DNA of 64,000 bases from Oscillospiraceae bacterium (GTDB lineage: Bacteria > Bacillota > Clostridia > Oscillospirales > Oscillospiraceae). The stretch's first letter is position 1; each line of letters starts with the position of its first letter. The DNA lies in assembly GCA_017527825.1 (NCBI GenBank), contig JAFXPO010000030.1, positions 1 through 64,000 on the forward strand, read 5' to 3'. The translations under genes were made by a program, and so were the position numbers. Shown piece after piece: positions 23,598-33,501 of this stretch. A model generated the notes under the pieces. That model did not search any database. It saw only the letters and a list, made by a program, of their open reading frames with translations, and was not told the DNA's origin.

Positions 23598-26243
23598 TTA
23601 TTTCTTCATCGCCGCCGCGCTGGCATCCAGCTTTTCGATGAGCGCGCGCAGCTTCACCGCCTTCTCGCGCTCGGCGTTGACCACCGCTTCGGGCGCTTTG
23701 GAGACGAAGTTCTCGTTGCTGAGCTTGCCCTCAATGCCGGCGAGCTGCTTCTCGGCGTTCGCCTTTTCCCTGGCGATGCGGGCAAGCTCCTTTTCAAAGT
23801 CCACCAGCTCGGCGAGCGGCATGAACACGCGGGCGGCGTGGGTCACGACCTCCACCGTGCCCTCGGCGGGCGCGGCGTCCGCCGCCTCGATCGTCACGTC
23901 GCTTGCCGAGGCAAGGCGCAGAAAGAACGGCTTGCCCGCGGCAAAGGTGTCCGCGTGGGCGGTGGCGACGGTGTAATGCACCTTCTTCGACGGCACGACG
24001 TTCATCTCGTTGCGGCGGGCGCGGACGGCGGTGATCGCCTCGATCACCATGCCCATCGCCTGCTCCTCCGCCGGGAAGGCGAACGCGTCGTTCCACTCCG
24101 GCCACTTCGAGAGCATGAGGAAGTCCACGCCCTCGTCGTTCTGTCCGTGCGGCAGCGCCTGCCAGATTTCCTCCGTGAGGAACGGCATGAACGGATGCAG
24201 GAGCTTGAGCGTTTCGATGAGAACGTAGCACAGCACGTTCTGGGCGTTTTTCTTCGCCTGCTCGTCCTCGCCGTTGAGCCTTGCCTTGGTCAGCTCGATG
24301 AACCAGTCGCAGTAATTATCCCAGATGAAGTCGTAGACCTTCGCCGACGCCACGCCCAGCTCGAAGGCATCCATGTTGTCGGTGACCTCGCGGATGAGCG
24401 TGTTGAGCTTGGAGAGGATCCACTTGTCCTCAAGCTCCAGCTTTTCCGGCAGCTCGACGCGGTCGATGGTGAGGTTCATCATCACGAAGCGGCTGGCGTT
24501 CCAAATCTTGTTGGCGAAGTTGCGCATCGCCTCGCACTTCTCGACGTAGAAGCGCATGTCGTTGCCGGGGCTGTTGCCGGTGATGAGGTTGAAGCGCAGC
24601 GCGTCCGCGCCGTACTTCTCCGCCATTTCCAGCGGGTCGATGCCGTTGCCGAGGCTCTTGCTCATCTTGCGGCCCTTGTCGTCGCGCACTAAGCCGTGGA
24701 TAAAGACCGTCCGGAACGGCTCCTTCTTCATCTGCTCCATGCCGGAGAAGATCATACGCGCGACCCAGAAGAAGATGATATCGTAGCCCGTGACCATGAC
24801 GGAGGTCGGGTACCAGTAGTTGAGATCGGCGGCGGTGGTGTCCGGCCAGCCCATCGTGGAGAACGGCCAAAGCGCGGAACTAAACCAGGTGTCAAGGACA
24901 TCCTCTTCACGGGTCAGCTTCGTGCAGCCGCACTTCTCGCACTTCGTCGGGTCCTCGCGGCTGACGTTGATGTGTCCGCACTCGTCGCAGTACCACGCGG
25001 GAATCTGATGCCCCCACCAGAGCTGGCGGGAGATGCACCAGTCATGGCAGTTCTCCATCCAGTTGGTGTAGGTCTTGGCGAAGCGTTCGGGAACGAACTT
25101 GATCGTGCCGTCGTTGACGACGCGCAGCGCCTCCTTGGCGAGCGGCTCCATCTTGACGAACCACTGCGCGGAAATGAGCGGCTCCACGTCGTTGTGGCAG
25201 CGGTAGCAGGTGCCGACGTTGTGGCTGTAATCCTCGGTCTTGACGAGGTAGCCCTGCTCGTCGAGGTCGCGCACGATCTGCTTGCGGCACTCATAGCGGT
25301 CCATGCCCTCATACTTGCCGCCGTTTTCGTTGATCGTGCCGTTGTCCGCGATGACGCGGATGACCTCCAGGTTGTGGCGCAGACCCACCTCAAAGTCGTT
25401 GGGGTCGTGGGCGGGGGTCATCTTCACCGCGCCGGTACCGAAGCCGATCTCGCAGTATTCATCGCCCACGATGGGGATTTCACGGTTGACCAGCGGCAGA
25501 ACGCAAGTCTTGCCGATGAGGTGCTTGAACTTTTCGTCCTCCGGATTCACCGCCACGCCGGAGTCGCCGAGCATGGTCTCAGGACGGGTGGTGGCGACCA
25601 CGATATCCCCGCTGCCGTCCGAGAGCGGGTAGCGGATATACCACAGGTGACCGGGCTTGTCAACATACTCGACCTCCGCGTCGGAGAGCGCGGTGAGGCA
25701 GTGCGGACACCAGTTGATGATGCGGCTGCCCTTGTAGATCAGCCCCTTGTCGTACAGCTCGCAGAACGTCTCGCGCACCGCTCTGGAGCAGCCCTCGTCC
25801 ATCGTGAAGCGGGAGCGCGACCAGTCGCAGCTCGCGCCCATCTTCTTCTGCTGTTCGACGATGCGGTTGCCGTACTTCTCCTTCCACTGCCAGACGCGCT
25901 GGAGGAATTTCTCACGGCCTAAGTCGTAGCGGGTCAGCCCCTCGTTGACGCGGAGGTCCTCCTCGACCTTGATCTGCGTGGCGATGCCCGCGTGATCGGT
26001 GCCGGGGAGCCAGAGGGCGCTGTAGCCCTGCATGCGCTTGAAGCGGGTCAGGATATCCTGCAAGGTGGAGTCCATGGCGTGGCCCATGTGCAGCTGCCCC
26101 GTAACGTTGGGCGGCGGCATGACGATGGAAAACGGCTTTTTGGCGGGGTCGACCTCCGCGCGGAAGCAACCGTTGTCCTCCCACATCTTGTAAATGCGCC
26201 CCTCGACCTGCTGGGGCTCGTAGATTTTCGGCAGTTCTTTCAT
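23598..26243 (-). CDS. valS: Valyl-tRNA synthetase
   Basis: An 881-residue class I aminoacyl-tRNA synthetase charging tRNA-Val. HIGH motif [15 protein letters not shown] near residue 45, editing domain in the middle, zinc-like CDECGH...CEKCGC knuckles around residues 425-450, KMSKS in [14 protein letters not shown], and a C-terminal coiled coil ([18 protein letters not shown]). Full length. The start at 26243 is fixed by a 4-bp overlap with the preceding gene. No T-box leader is present, because the upstream DNA is coding. Confidence 0.98.
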   Translation of the reverse strand: MKELPKIYEPQQVEGRIYKMWEDNGCFRAEVDPAKKPFSIVMPPPNVTGQLHMGHAMDSTLQDILTRFKRMQGYSALWLPGTDHAGIATQIKVEEDLRVNEGLTRYDLGREKFLQRVWQWKEKYGNRIVEQQKKMGASCDWSRSRFTMDEGCSRAVRETFCELYDKGLIYKGSRIINWCPHCLTALSDAEVEYVDKPGHLWYIRYPLSDGSGDIVVATTRPETMLGDSGVAVNPEDEKFKHLIGKTCVLPLVNREIPIVGDEYCEIGFGTGAVKMTPAHDPNDFEVGLRHNLEVIRVIADNGTINENGGKYEGMDRYECRKQIVRDLDEQGYLVKTEDYSHNVGTCYRCHNDVEPLISAQWFVKMEPLAKEALRVVNDGTIKFVPERFAKTYTNWMENCHDWCISRQLWWGHQIPAWYCDECGHINVSREDPTKCEKCGCTKLTREEDVLDTWFSSALWPFSTMGWPDTTAADLNYWYPTSVMVTGYDIIFFWVARMIFSGMEQMKKEPFRTVFIHGLVRDDKGRKMSKSLGNGIDPLEMAEKYGADALRFNLITGNSPGNDMRFYVEKCEAMRNFANKIWNASRFVMMNLTIDRVELPEKLELEDKWILSKLNTLIREVTDNMDAFELGVASAKVYDFIWDNYCDWFIELTKARLNGEDEQAKKNAQNVLCYVLIETLKLLHPFMPFLTEEIWQALPHGQNDEGVDFLMLSKWPEWNDAFAFPAEEQAMGMVIEAITAVRARRNEMNVVPSKKVHYTVATAHADTFAAGKPFFLRLASASDVTIEAADAAPAEGTVEVVTHAARVFMPLAELVDFEKELARIAREKANAEKQLAGIEGKLSNENFVSKAPEAVVNAEREKAVKLRALIEKLDASAAAMKK

Positions 26244-26785
26244 GTTGTTCTCCTTGTATGTGAAGGTGATTTGATTGTCTTGAAATGTTGACCGGTCTTT
26301 TGCTCCAGCCATACTCGAAACGCGTCCGGGTCGCCCTGCTGGAAACCGCGCTTGTCAAAGCACTGTCCATGCTTCGTGCCGAGGAAGCAGACGTAGTAAT
26401 CCCCGACCTCGCACAGGCTCGTGATGTTGGCATACTGATACTCCGTCACGGTGGTGTCCGTGGAGACGGTGTAGCTCTCGTCCGTGAACACCGTGACCGA
26501 GTGCGCCGAGCCGGGCAGCAGGGAGCGCAGGGAGAGCCAGCCGTTGAGCTTGTCCTCAAAGACAAGGAAGGTGAGCATCAACACACAAGAAGCCGGAAAG
26601 ATCCAGTCGTCCGGCAGGTCGAAGATCCCGAAGCACATGGAAACCAGCATTGTCCCCGCGGAGAGGATCAGCAGCAGCCATACCACGACACGCAGGATGT
26701 TGTACCACCGGCGGACGGTCTTGCGTCCGGCAACGTTCAGCGCCGTCATGGCGCGGAGATCATAGGTTTGCTCGACAGTAAACAT
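26240..26785 (-). CDS. YcxB-like membrane protein
   Basis: A 181-residue protein with two adjacent transmembrane segments (about residues 30-50 and 55-75) followed by a cytoplasmic beta-rich domain with the pattern [21 protein letters not shown], typical of YcxB-like proteins (PF14317). Function unknown. The ATG at 26785 has GGAGGA upstream. It overlaps valS by ATGA, so both are probably one operon. Confidence 0.78.
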   Translation of the reverse strand: MFTVEQTYDLRAMTALNVAGRKTVRRWYNILRVVVWLLLILSAGTMLVSMCFGIFDLPDDWIFPASCVLMLTFLVFEDKLNGWLSLRSLLPGSAHSVTVFTDESYTVSTDTTVTEYQYANITSLCEVGDYYVCFLGTKHGQCFDKRGFQQGDPDAFRVWLEQKTGQHFKTIKSPSHTRRTT

Positions 26786-26811
26786 GAGGAAATCCTCCGA
26801 ATCAATCGAAA

Positions 26812-26837
26812 ACACTCCGGGCATAGACCCGGAGTGT
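26812..26837 (-). terminator. Intrinsic terminator after sigE
   Basis: Perfect 10-bp stem ACACTCCGGG / CCCGGAGTGT with a 6-nt loop; on the minus strand it is followed by TTTT. Confidence 0.75.
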
Positions 26838-26864
26838 GTATTCTACCACAAATTGATACAGGAA

Positions 26865-27581
26865 TCAACTCATCCGCAGGATTTCTTTTTTCAGCCGCGC
26901 CATGATGCGCTTTTCCAGACGGGAGATGTAGCTTTGGGAAATGCCCATCTCGTCCGCCACCTCCTTCTGCGTCAACTCGCGGCGGCCGTCCAGCCCGAAG
27001 CGGCGCGTGACGATCTCCCGCTCCCGCGCCGGAAGCGCCGCCACGGCGGAGCGCAGCAGCGCGCGGTCCACGTCCTCCTCGATGGGCTTCATCACCACGT
27101 CCTCCTCGGTGCCGAGGATGTCCGAGAGCAGCAGCTCGTTCCCGTCCCAGTCCGAGCCGAGCGGCTCGTCGATGCTGACCTCCGCCTTCTGGTTCGCGAT
27201 CTTGCGCAGGTGCATCAATATCTCATTCTCGACGCAGCGGGAGGCGTAGGTCGCGAGCTTGATGTTCTTGTCGCTGCGGAAGGTGTTGATGCCCTTGATC
27301 AGCCCGATGGTGCCGATGGAAATGAGGTCCTCGATGCCCACGCCCGTGTTCTCAAACCGCCGCGCGAGGTACACCACCAGCCGCAGGTTGTGCTCGATCA
27401 GCTCCGCGCGCACGCTCTCGTCCCCCGCGTCCAGCCGCGCGAGCAGCTCCGCTTCCCGCTCCTTGCTCAGCGGCGGCGGTAAAGTGTCGCTCCCGCCGAT
27501 GTAATAGACGCCCCGCGCCGGCAGCAAGCCCTGACGCGCCAGCCACGCGCGAAGGTCAATCCACCACTGCATACCGATCAT
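26865..27581 (-). CDS. sigE: RNA polymerase sporulation sigma factor SigE (pro-form)
   Basis: A 238-residue sigma factor made as an inactive precursor. The hydrophobic/amphipathic pro-region ([20 protein letters not shown]) precedes the mature part; region 2.4 area [27 protein letters not shown] and [24 protein letters not shown] are diagnostic. It directs early mother-cell transcription after SpoIIGA cleavage. The start at 27581 is chosen from the GGAGGGG ribosome binding site and the expected 239-residue length; it overlaps spoIIGA by 26 bp. Confidence 0.96.
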   Translation of the reverse strand: MIGMQWWIDLRAWLARQGLLPARGVYYIGGSDTLPPPLSKEREAELLARLDAGDESVRAELIEHNLRLVVYLARRFENTGVGIEDLISIGTIGLIKGINTFRSDKNIKLATYASRCVENEILMHLRKIANQKAEVSIDEPLGSDWDGNELLLSDILGTEEDVVMKPIEEDVDRALLRSAVAALPAREREIVTRRFGLDGRRELTQKEVADEMGISQSYISRLEKRIMARLKKEILRMS

Positions 27582-28365
27582 ACGCGATCCCCTCCTCCTG
27601 TTCGTCAAACCACAGTCCCTGATACGCTCCGCCGAAGCACTCCGGCGTCAGCGCGATGAGCCGCGCGCCGAGATTCCGTCCGCCCGCCGTGAGCCGGTCG
27701 CAGCGAAACGCGCGGAGCGTTCCCCCGCCGCCCACCGTGCCGACGCGCAGCGTGGCAGCGTTTGTATACGCCGCGCCGTTTCCTTTGTCCAGCAGCGGCA
27801 AAAGGGCGGCCTCCTCGATCACCGGCACGCCCTCGCCGGTCAGCGGGTCGCAGAGGGTGTTGCCCGTGTCCCGCAGCAGCCGAAGCTCCGCCGCCGCGCC
27901 GCCGTACTCAACGCGCACGGTGATGAAGTCCGCCGCGCCGTGACGCGCCGCCGCGCGGAAGACCACCGTCAGCAGCAGGTACGCGCTGCCCATCGCGGCG
28001 CAGAATACGCCCCATGGCAGCTCCGCCAGCGCCGCGCCGCGCAATACGCGGACGCCGCCAAGCCGCCCCAGCAGCAGCACCAGTCCCGCGAGGGCGCAGG
28101 AGAGCAGCAGGAACAGCAGCGACAGCCGCAGCAGCCGGGGCGCGTGCCCGAAGGCGACGCGGCACATCACCAGCGCCACCGGCAGCAGCGCCCAGACAAG
28201 CGCCGGTACCGCCAGCGCCGCCGCGGAGTACGCCGCCCCCAGCGCCGCCGCCGCGGCGACGCGCTTGCGGCGAATGGGCTGCCCCGCGAGGCGCAGCGTA
28301 CCAAGCAGCAGCAGGTAGTCCAGCGCGAAGTTCCACGCCGCCGCCAGGTCCCAATACACAATCAC
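27556..28365 (-). CDS. spoIIGA: Sporulation sigma-E factor-processing peptidase
   Basis: A 269-residue membrane aspartic protease that cleaves pro-SigE. Five hydrophobic segments occupy residues 1-145; the soluble protease domain carries the catalytic motif [15 protein letters not shown] (DTG, about residue 166). The GTG at 28365 is the only start that keeps the first helix ([21 protein letters not shown], of which the first codon is GTG). First gene of the spoIIG operon with a TATAAT just upstream. Very Ala/Leu-rich, as is common in high-G+C genomes. Confidence 0.95.
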   Translation of the reverse strand: MIVYWDLAAAWNFALDYLLLLGTLRLAGQPIRRKRVAAAAALGAAYSAAALAVPALVWALLPVALVMCRVAFGHAPRLLRLSLLFLLLSCALAGLVLLLGRLGGVRVLRGAALAELPWGVFCAAMGSAYLLLTVVFRAAARHGAADFITVRVEYGGAAAELRLLRDTGNTLCDPLTGEGVPVIEEAALLPLLDKGNGAAYTNAATLRVGTVGGGGTLRAFRCDRLTAGGRNLGARLIALTPECFGGAYQGLWFDEQEEGIAYDRYAVVD

Positions 28366-28388
28366 GCCCTCACCCGCCTTTCGTCGGC

Positions 28389-28394
28389 ATTATA
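28389..28394 (-). promoter_or_regulatory. Candidate -10 box of spoIIG
   Basis: TATAAT on the minus strand 24 bp before the spoIIGA GTG. A good -35 at normal spacing is not seen, consistent with the activator-dependent (Spo0A-type) spoIIG promoter known from Bacillus. Confidence 0.45.
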
Positions 28395-28420
28395 GACCGG
28401 TCAGGACGCAAAAACGCGCG

Positions 28421-28448
28421 AAAAAAGCGCCCCGATCGTTCGGGGCGC
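28421..28448 (-). terminator. Intrinsic terminator after the rarA transcript
   Basis: Perfect 9-bp G+C stem GCGCCCCGA-acga-TCGGGGCGC followed by T6 on the minus strand. Confidence 0.9.
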
Positions 28449-28482
28449 AGCGAAGGATGTTTTACTGCCTTCCATATTTTTT

Positions 28483-28575
28483 TCACAGATACGGCAAAAT
28501 CATCGAGCCGAGGAACGAGAGCACCATCACCGCCACAATGATGAGCGCGATGACCCGCGTGACCTTTTTGCTCAT
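28483..28575 (-). CDS. 30-residue single-pass membrane microprotein
   Basis: MSKKVTRVIALIIVAVMVLS starts a 30-residue peptide that is a basic N-terminus plus one hydrophobic helix. The ATG overlaps the rarA stop (ATGA) and has an AGGAGG site inside the end of rarA, so translation is likely. Size and layout resemble Prli42, the stressosome-associated miniprotein of Listeria and Bacillus, but the similarity is too short to be certain. Followed by a strong terminator. Confidence 0.6.
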   Translation of the reverse strand: MSKKVTRVIALIIVAVMVLSFLGSMILPYL

Positions 28576-29843
28576 GGCTTTTCCTCCTTTTTGATCTTCG
28601 CCCAGTACTGCGCCGCCGCCTGCTCGTTCTTGTTGTCGCCATAGCGGTAGTAGACGGCGTCCTTGAGCGCGTCGGGCAGGTACTGCTGCGCCACATAGTG
28701 ATTGGGATAGTTGTGAGGATACTTGTAATTTTGCCGGTTGTCCATGCCCGTGGTGTCGGCGTGGACGTTCTGCAATTGCCGCGGCACGTCGCCGGTGCGG
28801 CCCGCGCGGACGTCCGCCCACGCCGCGCCGATGCCCTCCACCACGCTGTTGGACTTGGGCGCGGTGGCAAGCAGGACCGCCGCCTGCGCCAGCGGGAGCT
28901 GCGCCTCCGGCAACCCCAGCTGCATGGCGGTGTCCACACACGCCTTCACAATGGCGATTGCCTGCGGGTACGCAAGCCCCACGTCCTCGCTCGCCGAGCA
29001 CAGCAGCCTGCGGCACGGCGTCACAAGGTCGCCCGCCTCCAGAAACCGCGCCAGATAGTGCAGCGCCGCGTCTGGGTCGCTGCCGCGCAGGGACTTCATC
29101 AGGGCGCTCGCGCAGTCGTACATGGCGTCGCCGCCCTTGTCGTAGCGCATGGCGCTTTTCTGGGCGACCTGCTCCGCGTCGGCAAGCGTCAGCGTGACCG
29201 TGCCGTGCTTCACCTCCGCCGCCTCGTACAGCAGCTCGCAGGCGTTGATGCTCTTGCGCACGTCGCCGCCGCTGCTCCTCGCGATCTGCTCCGGTACGCC
29301 TGGCTCCCAGGAAAGGGGCAGCTCGGCGCGTTCCCTGAGGATGTTGAGCGCCCGCTGTACGGCGGGCAGCGTCTCCTCCGGCGGCACGCTCTTGAACTCG
29401 AACACCGTCGAGCGCGAGAGCAGCGCGCCGTAGACGTAGAAATACGGGTTCTCGGTGGTGGACGCGATGAGCGTGATGGAGCCGTTTTCCATGAACTCCA
29501 ACAGGCTCTGCTGCTGCTTTTTGTTGAAGTACTGAATCTCGTCGAGATACAGAAGCACCCCGCCGGGGGCAAGCAGCGTCCCCACGTCGGCGATGATGTC
29601 CTTCACGTCGGAGAGGGACGCGGTGGTGGCGTTCAGCTTGCGCAGCGTCTTGTTCGTGCGCGAGGCGATGATGTTGGCGATGGTGGTCTTGCCGGTGCCG
29701 GAGGGACCGTAGAAGATCATGTTCGCGCTCGTGCCGGACTCAATGAGGCGGCGCAGCATGCCGCCCGCGCCGATCAAGTGCTTCTGACCCACCACCTCGT
29801 CAAGGGATTGCGGGCGGATCTCATCCGCCAGAGGGCGGTTCAT
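28572..29843 (-). CDS. rarA: Replication-associated recombination protein A (AAA+ ATPase)
   Basis: A 423-residue RarA/MgsA/WRNIP1-type AAA+ ATPase acting at stalled replication forks. N-terminus RPLADEIRPQSLDEVVGQKHL is diagnostic; Walker A FYGPSGTGKTT (about residue 45), Walker B LLYLDEIQYF, sensor STTENP, and C-terminal tetramerisation domain with LPDALKDAVYYRYGDN. Full length. Copy B of the intergenic repeat lies immediately upstream. Confidence 0.95.
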   Translation of the reverse strand: MNRPLADEIRPQSLDEVVGQKHLIGAGGMLRRLIESGTSANMIFYGPSGTGKTTIANIIASRTNKTLRKLNATTASLSDVKDIIADVGTLLAPGGVLLYLDEIQYFNKKQQQSLLEFMENGSITLIASTTENPYFYVYGALLSRSTVFEFKSVPPEETLPAVQRALNILRERAELPLSWEPGVPEQIARSSGGDVRKSINACELLYEAAEVKHGTVTLTLADAEQVAQKSAMRYDKGGDAMYDCASALMKSLRGSDPDAALHYLARFLEAGDLVTPCRRLLCSASEDVGLAYPQAIAIVKACVDTAMQLGLPEAQLPLAQAAVLLATAPKSNSVVEGIGAAWADVRAGRTGDVPRQLQNVHADTTGMDNRQNYKYPHNYPNHYVAQQYLPDALKDAVYYRYGDNKNEQAAAQYWAKIKKEEKP

Positions 29844-29877
29844 GTGACTGCGTCACCTCCTCAAAGGAACGTTTTCT

Positions 29878-30305
29878 TGAAACCGTTTCTCTTTTGGTCT
29901 TGCCCAAAAGAGAAATGGTTTCAAACTTCCGTAGAGAAAAAACGCCAAACGGCAGCTTTTCTCTACACGCTATCGTGTGCCATGTTCGGTGCGCTCTTTT
30001 CCGGCGCTGAACTGACACTGCAATGTGTCGGCTACCCGCCGACACAACCTTTCTTCATGTTGTCATACCTGCCACATACCTTGGGATAAAACGAACGACG
30101 CACCGACTGCCGCCTTGATAAAAGGCGGGGCCGGCTAGTGACCCGGCGGTCGAGGGAAGTCCATTCGACGCCCGGACAAACAGCGTCTCGTACTGCGCAC
30201 CGCAGCATCATAGCCAAAGGGAAGCTGCCGCAAGGCGATTTTCCTTTCTTTGGAAGTCTGAAACCGTTTCTTTTCTTTTCAAGAAAAAGGAAAGAAATGG
30301 TTTCA
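29878..30305. repeat. Intergenic palindromic element, copy B (complete, 428 bp)
   Basis: Left end TGAAACCGTTTCTC... and right end (reverse complement) TGAAACCATTTCTTTCC... are inverted repeats that each fold into a hairpin. The core includes GTGTCGGC-TACCC-GCCGACAC and CCGCCTTGATAAAAGGCGG. The right end lies 13 nt beyond the stop codon of the CofE-like gene. Fills the entire gap between rarA and that gene; no protein is encoded. Confidence 0.9.
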
Positions 30306-30318
30306 GGAAACGCCCTCC

Positions 30319-31518
30319 TCAGTTGGTATAATTATCAAAATACCCCTGCACCAGCACGATGGGCGTGCCCTTGTCGCCGCTGCCGGAGGTCAGGTCGCAC
30401 AGCGACGCGATCAGGTCGGTGAGCTGGCGGGGCGTCGTGCCCTCGGTCGCCATCTTGCCCACCAGCGAACCCTGCTTCGCGCGGATGTCGGCGCTGATGG
30501 CGTCGCGCAGCGCCTCGCCTGACAAGTCCTTATACTTGTCATCCGCGAGGTACTTGAGCTTCAGCTCGTTGGGCGTGCCGATCAAGCCGTCGGTGTACGC
30601 CGGGGACGTGACGGGGTCGGCAAGCTCCCAGATTTTGCCCTGCGGGTCCTTGAACGCGCCGTCGCCGTAGACCATGACCTCGACGTGCTTGCCCGTGGCG
30701 GCGAGGATGCGCTTTTGCACGTCCTCCACCACGCCCTGACAGTCGCGCGGAAACAGCTTGACCGTGTCCTCGGTGGACTTGTTGGAACCCAGCAGACCGT
30801 ACTTTTCATTGCAGCCGCTGCCGTTCACCGGCGCGGTCAGAATCTCGTCAAGCCCGCAGACCTTCTTCGCGCCCGCCGCCTTTAACAGCCGCTTTGTGCG
30901 CGCGCGCGTATGGATATCGCAAGCGAGCACGCAGTCGGTGTACTTCAAAATATCCGTGGCGTGGTTGGCGAAGATGATCTCGCACGCCGCGCCGCAGCCC
31001 TCCACCAGCTCGGTGTAGTACGCGACGTAGTTGACGCCGGTGAACTCGTGCTTCGGCTCGCCGAACAGTTCCTTAAACTTCGCCGCGCTCAGCACGTCGC
31101 TGTACGGGTTGACGCCCGACGCGTCCACGGCGTCGAGGCTCACCAGCGCGTTGCCCACCTCGTCGGAGGGATAGGAAAGCTGGATAACGACCTTCTTGCA
31201 GCCCCTGGCGATGCCGCGCAGCAGGATCGCGAAGCGGTTGCGCGAGAGGATCGGGAACACGACGCCCACGGTCTCGCCGCCGAGCTTGGCGCGCACGTCC
31301 GCGGCAATGTCGTCGACGCTGGCGTAGTTGCCCTGGGCGCGGGCGACGACGGATTCGGTGATGGCGATGACGTCGCGGTCGCGGAGCGCGAAGCCCTCGG
31401 CGTCCGCCGCCTCCAATACGCTTTGCGCGGCGATAGCGGCAATGTCGTCGCCCTGACGGATGATGGGGCAGCGGATGCCCCGCGATACGGTTCCGACGCG
31501 TCTTTCTTTGGTGCTCAT
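30319..31518 (-). CDS. Coenzyme F420-0:L-glutamate ligase-like protein
   Basis: A 399-residue protein of the CofE (F420_ligase) family, which adds glutamate to F420-0. Typical features: RQGDDIAAIAAQSVLEAA..DRDVIAITESVVARAQGNY at the N-terminus and VYGDGAFKDPQGKIWELADP in the C-terminal half. Most Firmicutes do not make F420 and no other F420 gene is here, so a different amide-forming reaction is likely (inference). The ATG at 31518 has GAGGAGG upstream. Single gene between repeat B and the ttcA-like gene. Confidence 0.85.
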   Translation of the reverse strand: MSTKERRVGTVSRGIRCPIIRQGDDIAAIAAQSVLEAADAEGFALRDRDVIAITESVVARAQGNYASVDDIAADVRAKLGGETVGVVFPILSRNRFAILLRGIARGCKKVVIQLSYPSDEVGNALVSLDAVDASGVNPYSDVLSAAKFKELFGEPKHEFTGVNYVAYYTELVEGCGAACEIIFANHATDILKYTDCVLACDIHTRARTKRLLKAAGAKKVCGLDEILTAPVNGSGCNEKYGLLGSNKSTEDTVKLFPRDCQGVVEDVQKRILAATGKHVEVMVYGDGAFKDPQGKIWELADPVTSPAYTDGLIGTPNELKLKYLADDKYKDLSGEALRDAISADIRAKQGSLVGKMATEGTTPRQLTDLIASLCDLTSGSGDKGTPIVLVQGYFDNYTN

Positions 31519-31576
31519 GGTGTATGTCCTCCTCAAAAGTTGGGATGTTCGCAACGGATCGATGATATCATAACTG

Positions 31577-32404
31577 TCAATAGCGCTCCAAAAAGCTGTG
31601 CTCCTCCCCGTCGCGCTTCCAGCCGGGGAAGGTGTCGATGTTCACCGTGTGCAGAGCGTTGAACACGCTCTTTTCCACGTTGGGGTTCTCCTCCTTGAGC
31701 GTTCGCAGCAGCGCCTTGATCTCCTTGCGCTTGCTCAATTGCTCGTTCTGGGCGCTCGCCTCGGTGAAGCGGCAGGCGCACTGGAGAAATTGCAGCTCGT
31801 GATGCTTCGCCCACGCGATGATGTCGTCCTCATGCACGCGGTAGAGCGGGCGGATCAGCTCCATGCCGGGGAAGTTCTGGGAGTGGAGCTTCGGCGGCAT
31901 TCCCTGAAGCATCCCGCTCCAGAACATGCCCATGACGGTCGTTTCGATCACGTCGTTGAAGTGGTGCCCCAGCGCGATCTTGTTGCAGCCGAGTTCGCGG
32001 GCTTTGGCGTAGAGATGCCCGCGGCGCATCTTCGCGCAGAGGTAACAGGCGGAGTGATCCTGCGCGTTCGCGACCTCGAACACGTCGCTTTCAAAGATCG
32101 TGAGCGGGACGCGGAGCTTCTCCGCGTTCTCCTCGATGCGCGCGCGGTTTTCCGCGTTGTAGCCGGGGTCCATGCAGAGAAACACGACCTCGAAGGGCGT
32201 ATGCCCGTGGCGATACAGCTCCTGCATGAGCTTCGCGAGCAGCATGGAGTCCTTGCCGCCGGAGACGCACACGGCGATCTTATCGCCCTCGTTCACCAGC
32301 TCGTAGCGCTGCACGGCGGTGATGAACGGCGTCCACAACTCGCGGCGGTACTTCTTGACGATGCTCCGCTCCGCCTGCTGATAAAATGCCAGCTCCCGCG
32401 CCAT
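31577..32404 (-). CDS. TtcA-family tRNA 2-thiocytidine biosynthesis protein
   Basis: A 275-residue PP-loop ATPase. The adenylation motif VCVSGGKDSMLL is at about residue 48, and the Fe-S binding CYLC pair with following KMRRGHLYAKARELGCNKIALGHHFNDVIETT matches TtcA/Ncs6 enzymes, which thiolate tRNA. TtcA acts on C32; which tRNA position this protein modifies cannot be told from sequence. The ATG at 32404 has AAGGGGG upstream. Confidence 0.88.
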   Translation of the reverse strand: MARELAFYQQAERSIVKKYRRELWTPFITAVQRYELVNEGDKIAVCVSGGKDSMLLAKLMQELYRHGHTPFEVVFLCMDPGYNAENRARIEENAEKLRVPLTIFESDVFEVANAQDHSACYLCAKMRRGHLYAKARELGCNKIALGHHFNDVIETTVMGMFWSGMLQGMPPKLHSQNFPGMELIRPLYRVHEDDIIAWAKHHELQFLQCACRFTEASAQNEQLSKRKEIKALLRTLKEENPNVEKSVFNALHTVNIDTFPGWKRDGEEHSFLERY

Positions 32405-32457
32405 GCCGCCGCCCCCTTGCTCCAAAATCCGCACAACATTGTACGCCTCCGGGATGT

Positions 32458-32489
32458 AAAAAACAAGACCCACCGTTTCGGTGGGTCTT
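32458..32489 (-). terminator. Intrinsic terminator after tepA
   Basis: Perfect 12-bp stem CAAGACCCACCG / CGGTGGGTCTTG with a 3-nt loop, followed on the minus strand by T5 or more. Confidence 0.92.
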
Positions 32490-32515
32490 GTGCATTATCT
32501 CCAAGCCGCCGCCGG

Positions 32516-33208
32516 TCAGGCGGGTTTCCGTCCGATCTCGTCGTACAGCGCGGTCAGCGCGTCGGAGAGCGTGCCGATGCGCTCGATCAGCCCGCAGGCG
32601 ACCGCCTCGTCGCCATAGATCACGCTGCCGACGTCCGCCGCCATGTCCCCCGACGCCATCATCAGCGCGGTGAAGGTCTCCTCGGTAATGGCGGAGTTTT
32701 TGGTCACGAAGCGCACAATGCGCTCCTGTAAGCGGCTGAAGTAGTGGTAGGTCTGCGGCGCGGCGATCATGGTGCCGTTCATGCGGATGGGATGCACGGT
32801 CATGGACGCGCTGGGGGCGATGAAGGTGCGGCGGCTCGCCACCGCCAGCGGGATGCCGATGGAGTGTCCCCCGCCGAGCACCAGCGACACCGTGGGCTTG
32901 CTCATACCCGCGATCAGCTCGGCAATGGCAAGCCCCGCCTCCACGTCCCCGCCCATGGTGTTGAGCAGGAACAGCACGCCGTCGGTGCCCTCGTCCGCCT
33001 CCAGCCCCGCCAGCAGCGGCAGCACATGCTCGTACCTGGTCGCCTTCGCGCCGTTCGGGAGCGACATGTGCCCCTCGATCTGACCGACGACGGTGAGGCA
33101 GTGGATGTTGCCGCGCCTGGTTTGGAGCGTGGTGGAGCCGAGGTCGATGAGCGGCTGGACGGGTTTGGTTTCGTTCTCCGCGCCGGATGCTTTGGAACCG
33201 TAGATCAT
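32516..33208 (-). CDS. tepA: ClpP/TepA-like serine protease
   Basis: A 230-residue member of the ClpP superfamily closest in motif pattern to Bacillus TepA (YmfB), a translocation-enhancing/germination-linked protease. Catalytic Ser in VLGGGHSIGIPLA (about residue 110), His region SMTVHPIRMNG, and conserved AAPQTYHYFSRLQERIVRFV. No signal peptide. The ATG at 33208 has AGGAGG 6 nt upstream. Single-gene transcript with its own terminator; repeat copy C lies upstream. Confidence 0.88.
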   Translation of the reverse strand: MIYGSKASGAENETKPVQPLIDLGSTTLQTRRGNIHCLTVVGQIEGHMSLPNGAKATRYEHVLPLLAGLEADEGTDGVLFLLNTMGGDVEAGLAIAELIAGMSKPTVSLVLGGGHSIGIPLAVASRRTFIAPSASMTVHPIRMNGTMIAAPQTYHYFSRLQERIVRFVTKNSAITEETFTALMMASGDMAADVGSVIYGDEAVACGLIERIGTLSDALTALYDEIGRKPA

Positions 33209-33270
33209 GGCATAACCTCCTTGTTCTGATAAAAGGTAGGGTTTGCCAAAAGCGCAAAAAAATGCGTACC

Positions 33271-33398
33271 TGACACCGCCTTTTCTCTTTCTCTTGGAAA
33301 GAGAAAAGGCGGTGTCAGACTTTCCCAAAAGAGAAAGGCGCTTTTATGGAAGGTTTCGGGTCATTGAGCTGGGTCGTTCCCCGTACGGCACGCTGTTT
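33271..33398 (+). repeat. Intergenic palindromic element, copy C (truncated)
   Basis: Begins with a perfect 21-bp-stem hairpin (33271-33317; outer strand TGACACCGCCTTTTCTCTTTC), then the sub-terminal CCCAAAAGAGAAAGGCGCTTTT and CGTACGGCACGCTGTTT, after which similarity stops. Core and right end are lost. Confidence 0.85.
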
Positions 33399-33457
33399 GA
33401 CTTTCCAAGTTTGAAGATGCACCCCTTTACCCAGCCTCGGGATTTATCCTCAACAAC

Positions 33458-33487
33458 AAAAGGGAGAGGCTGCCGCCTCTCCCTTTT
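33458..33487. terminator. Bidirectional terminator
   Basis: Perfect 13-bp stem AAAAGGGAGAGGC-tgcc-GCCTCTCCCTTTT. The GGGAGAGG core recurs in terminators at 57791 and 59916. Confidence 0.9.
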
Positions 33488-33501
33488 GCCGTTCGATTCC
33501 G

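Noticed and set aside
26244..26864. T-box leader for valS
   Set aside because: The upstream DNA is a coding sequence overlapping valS by 4 bp and has no T-box sequence.
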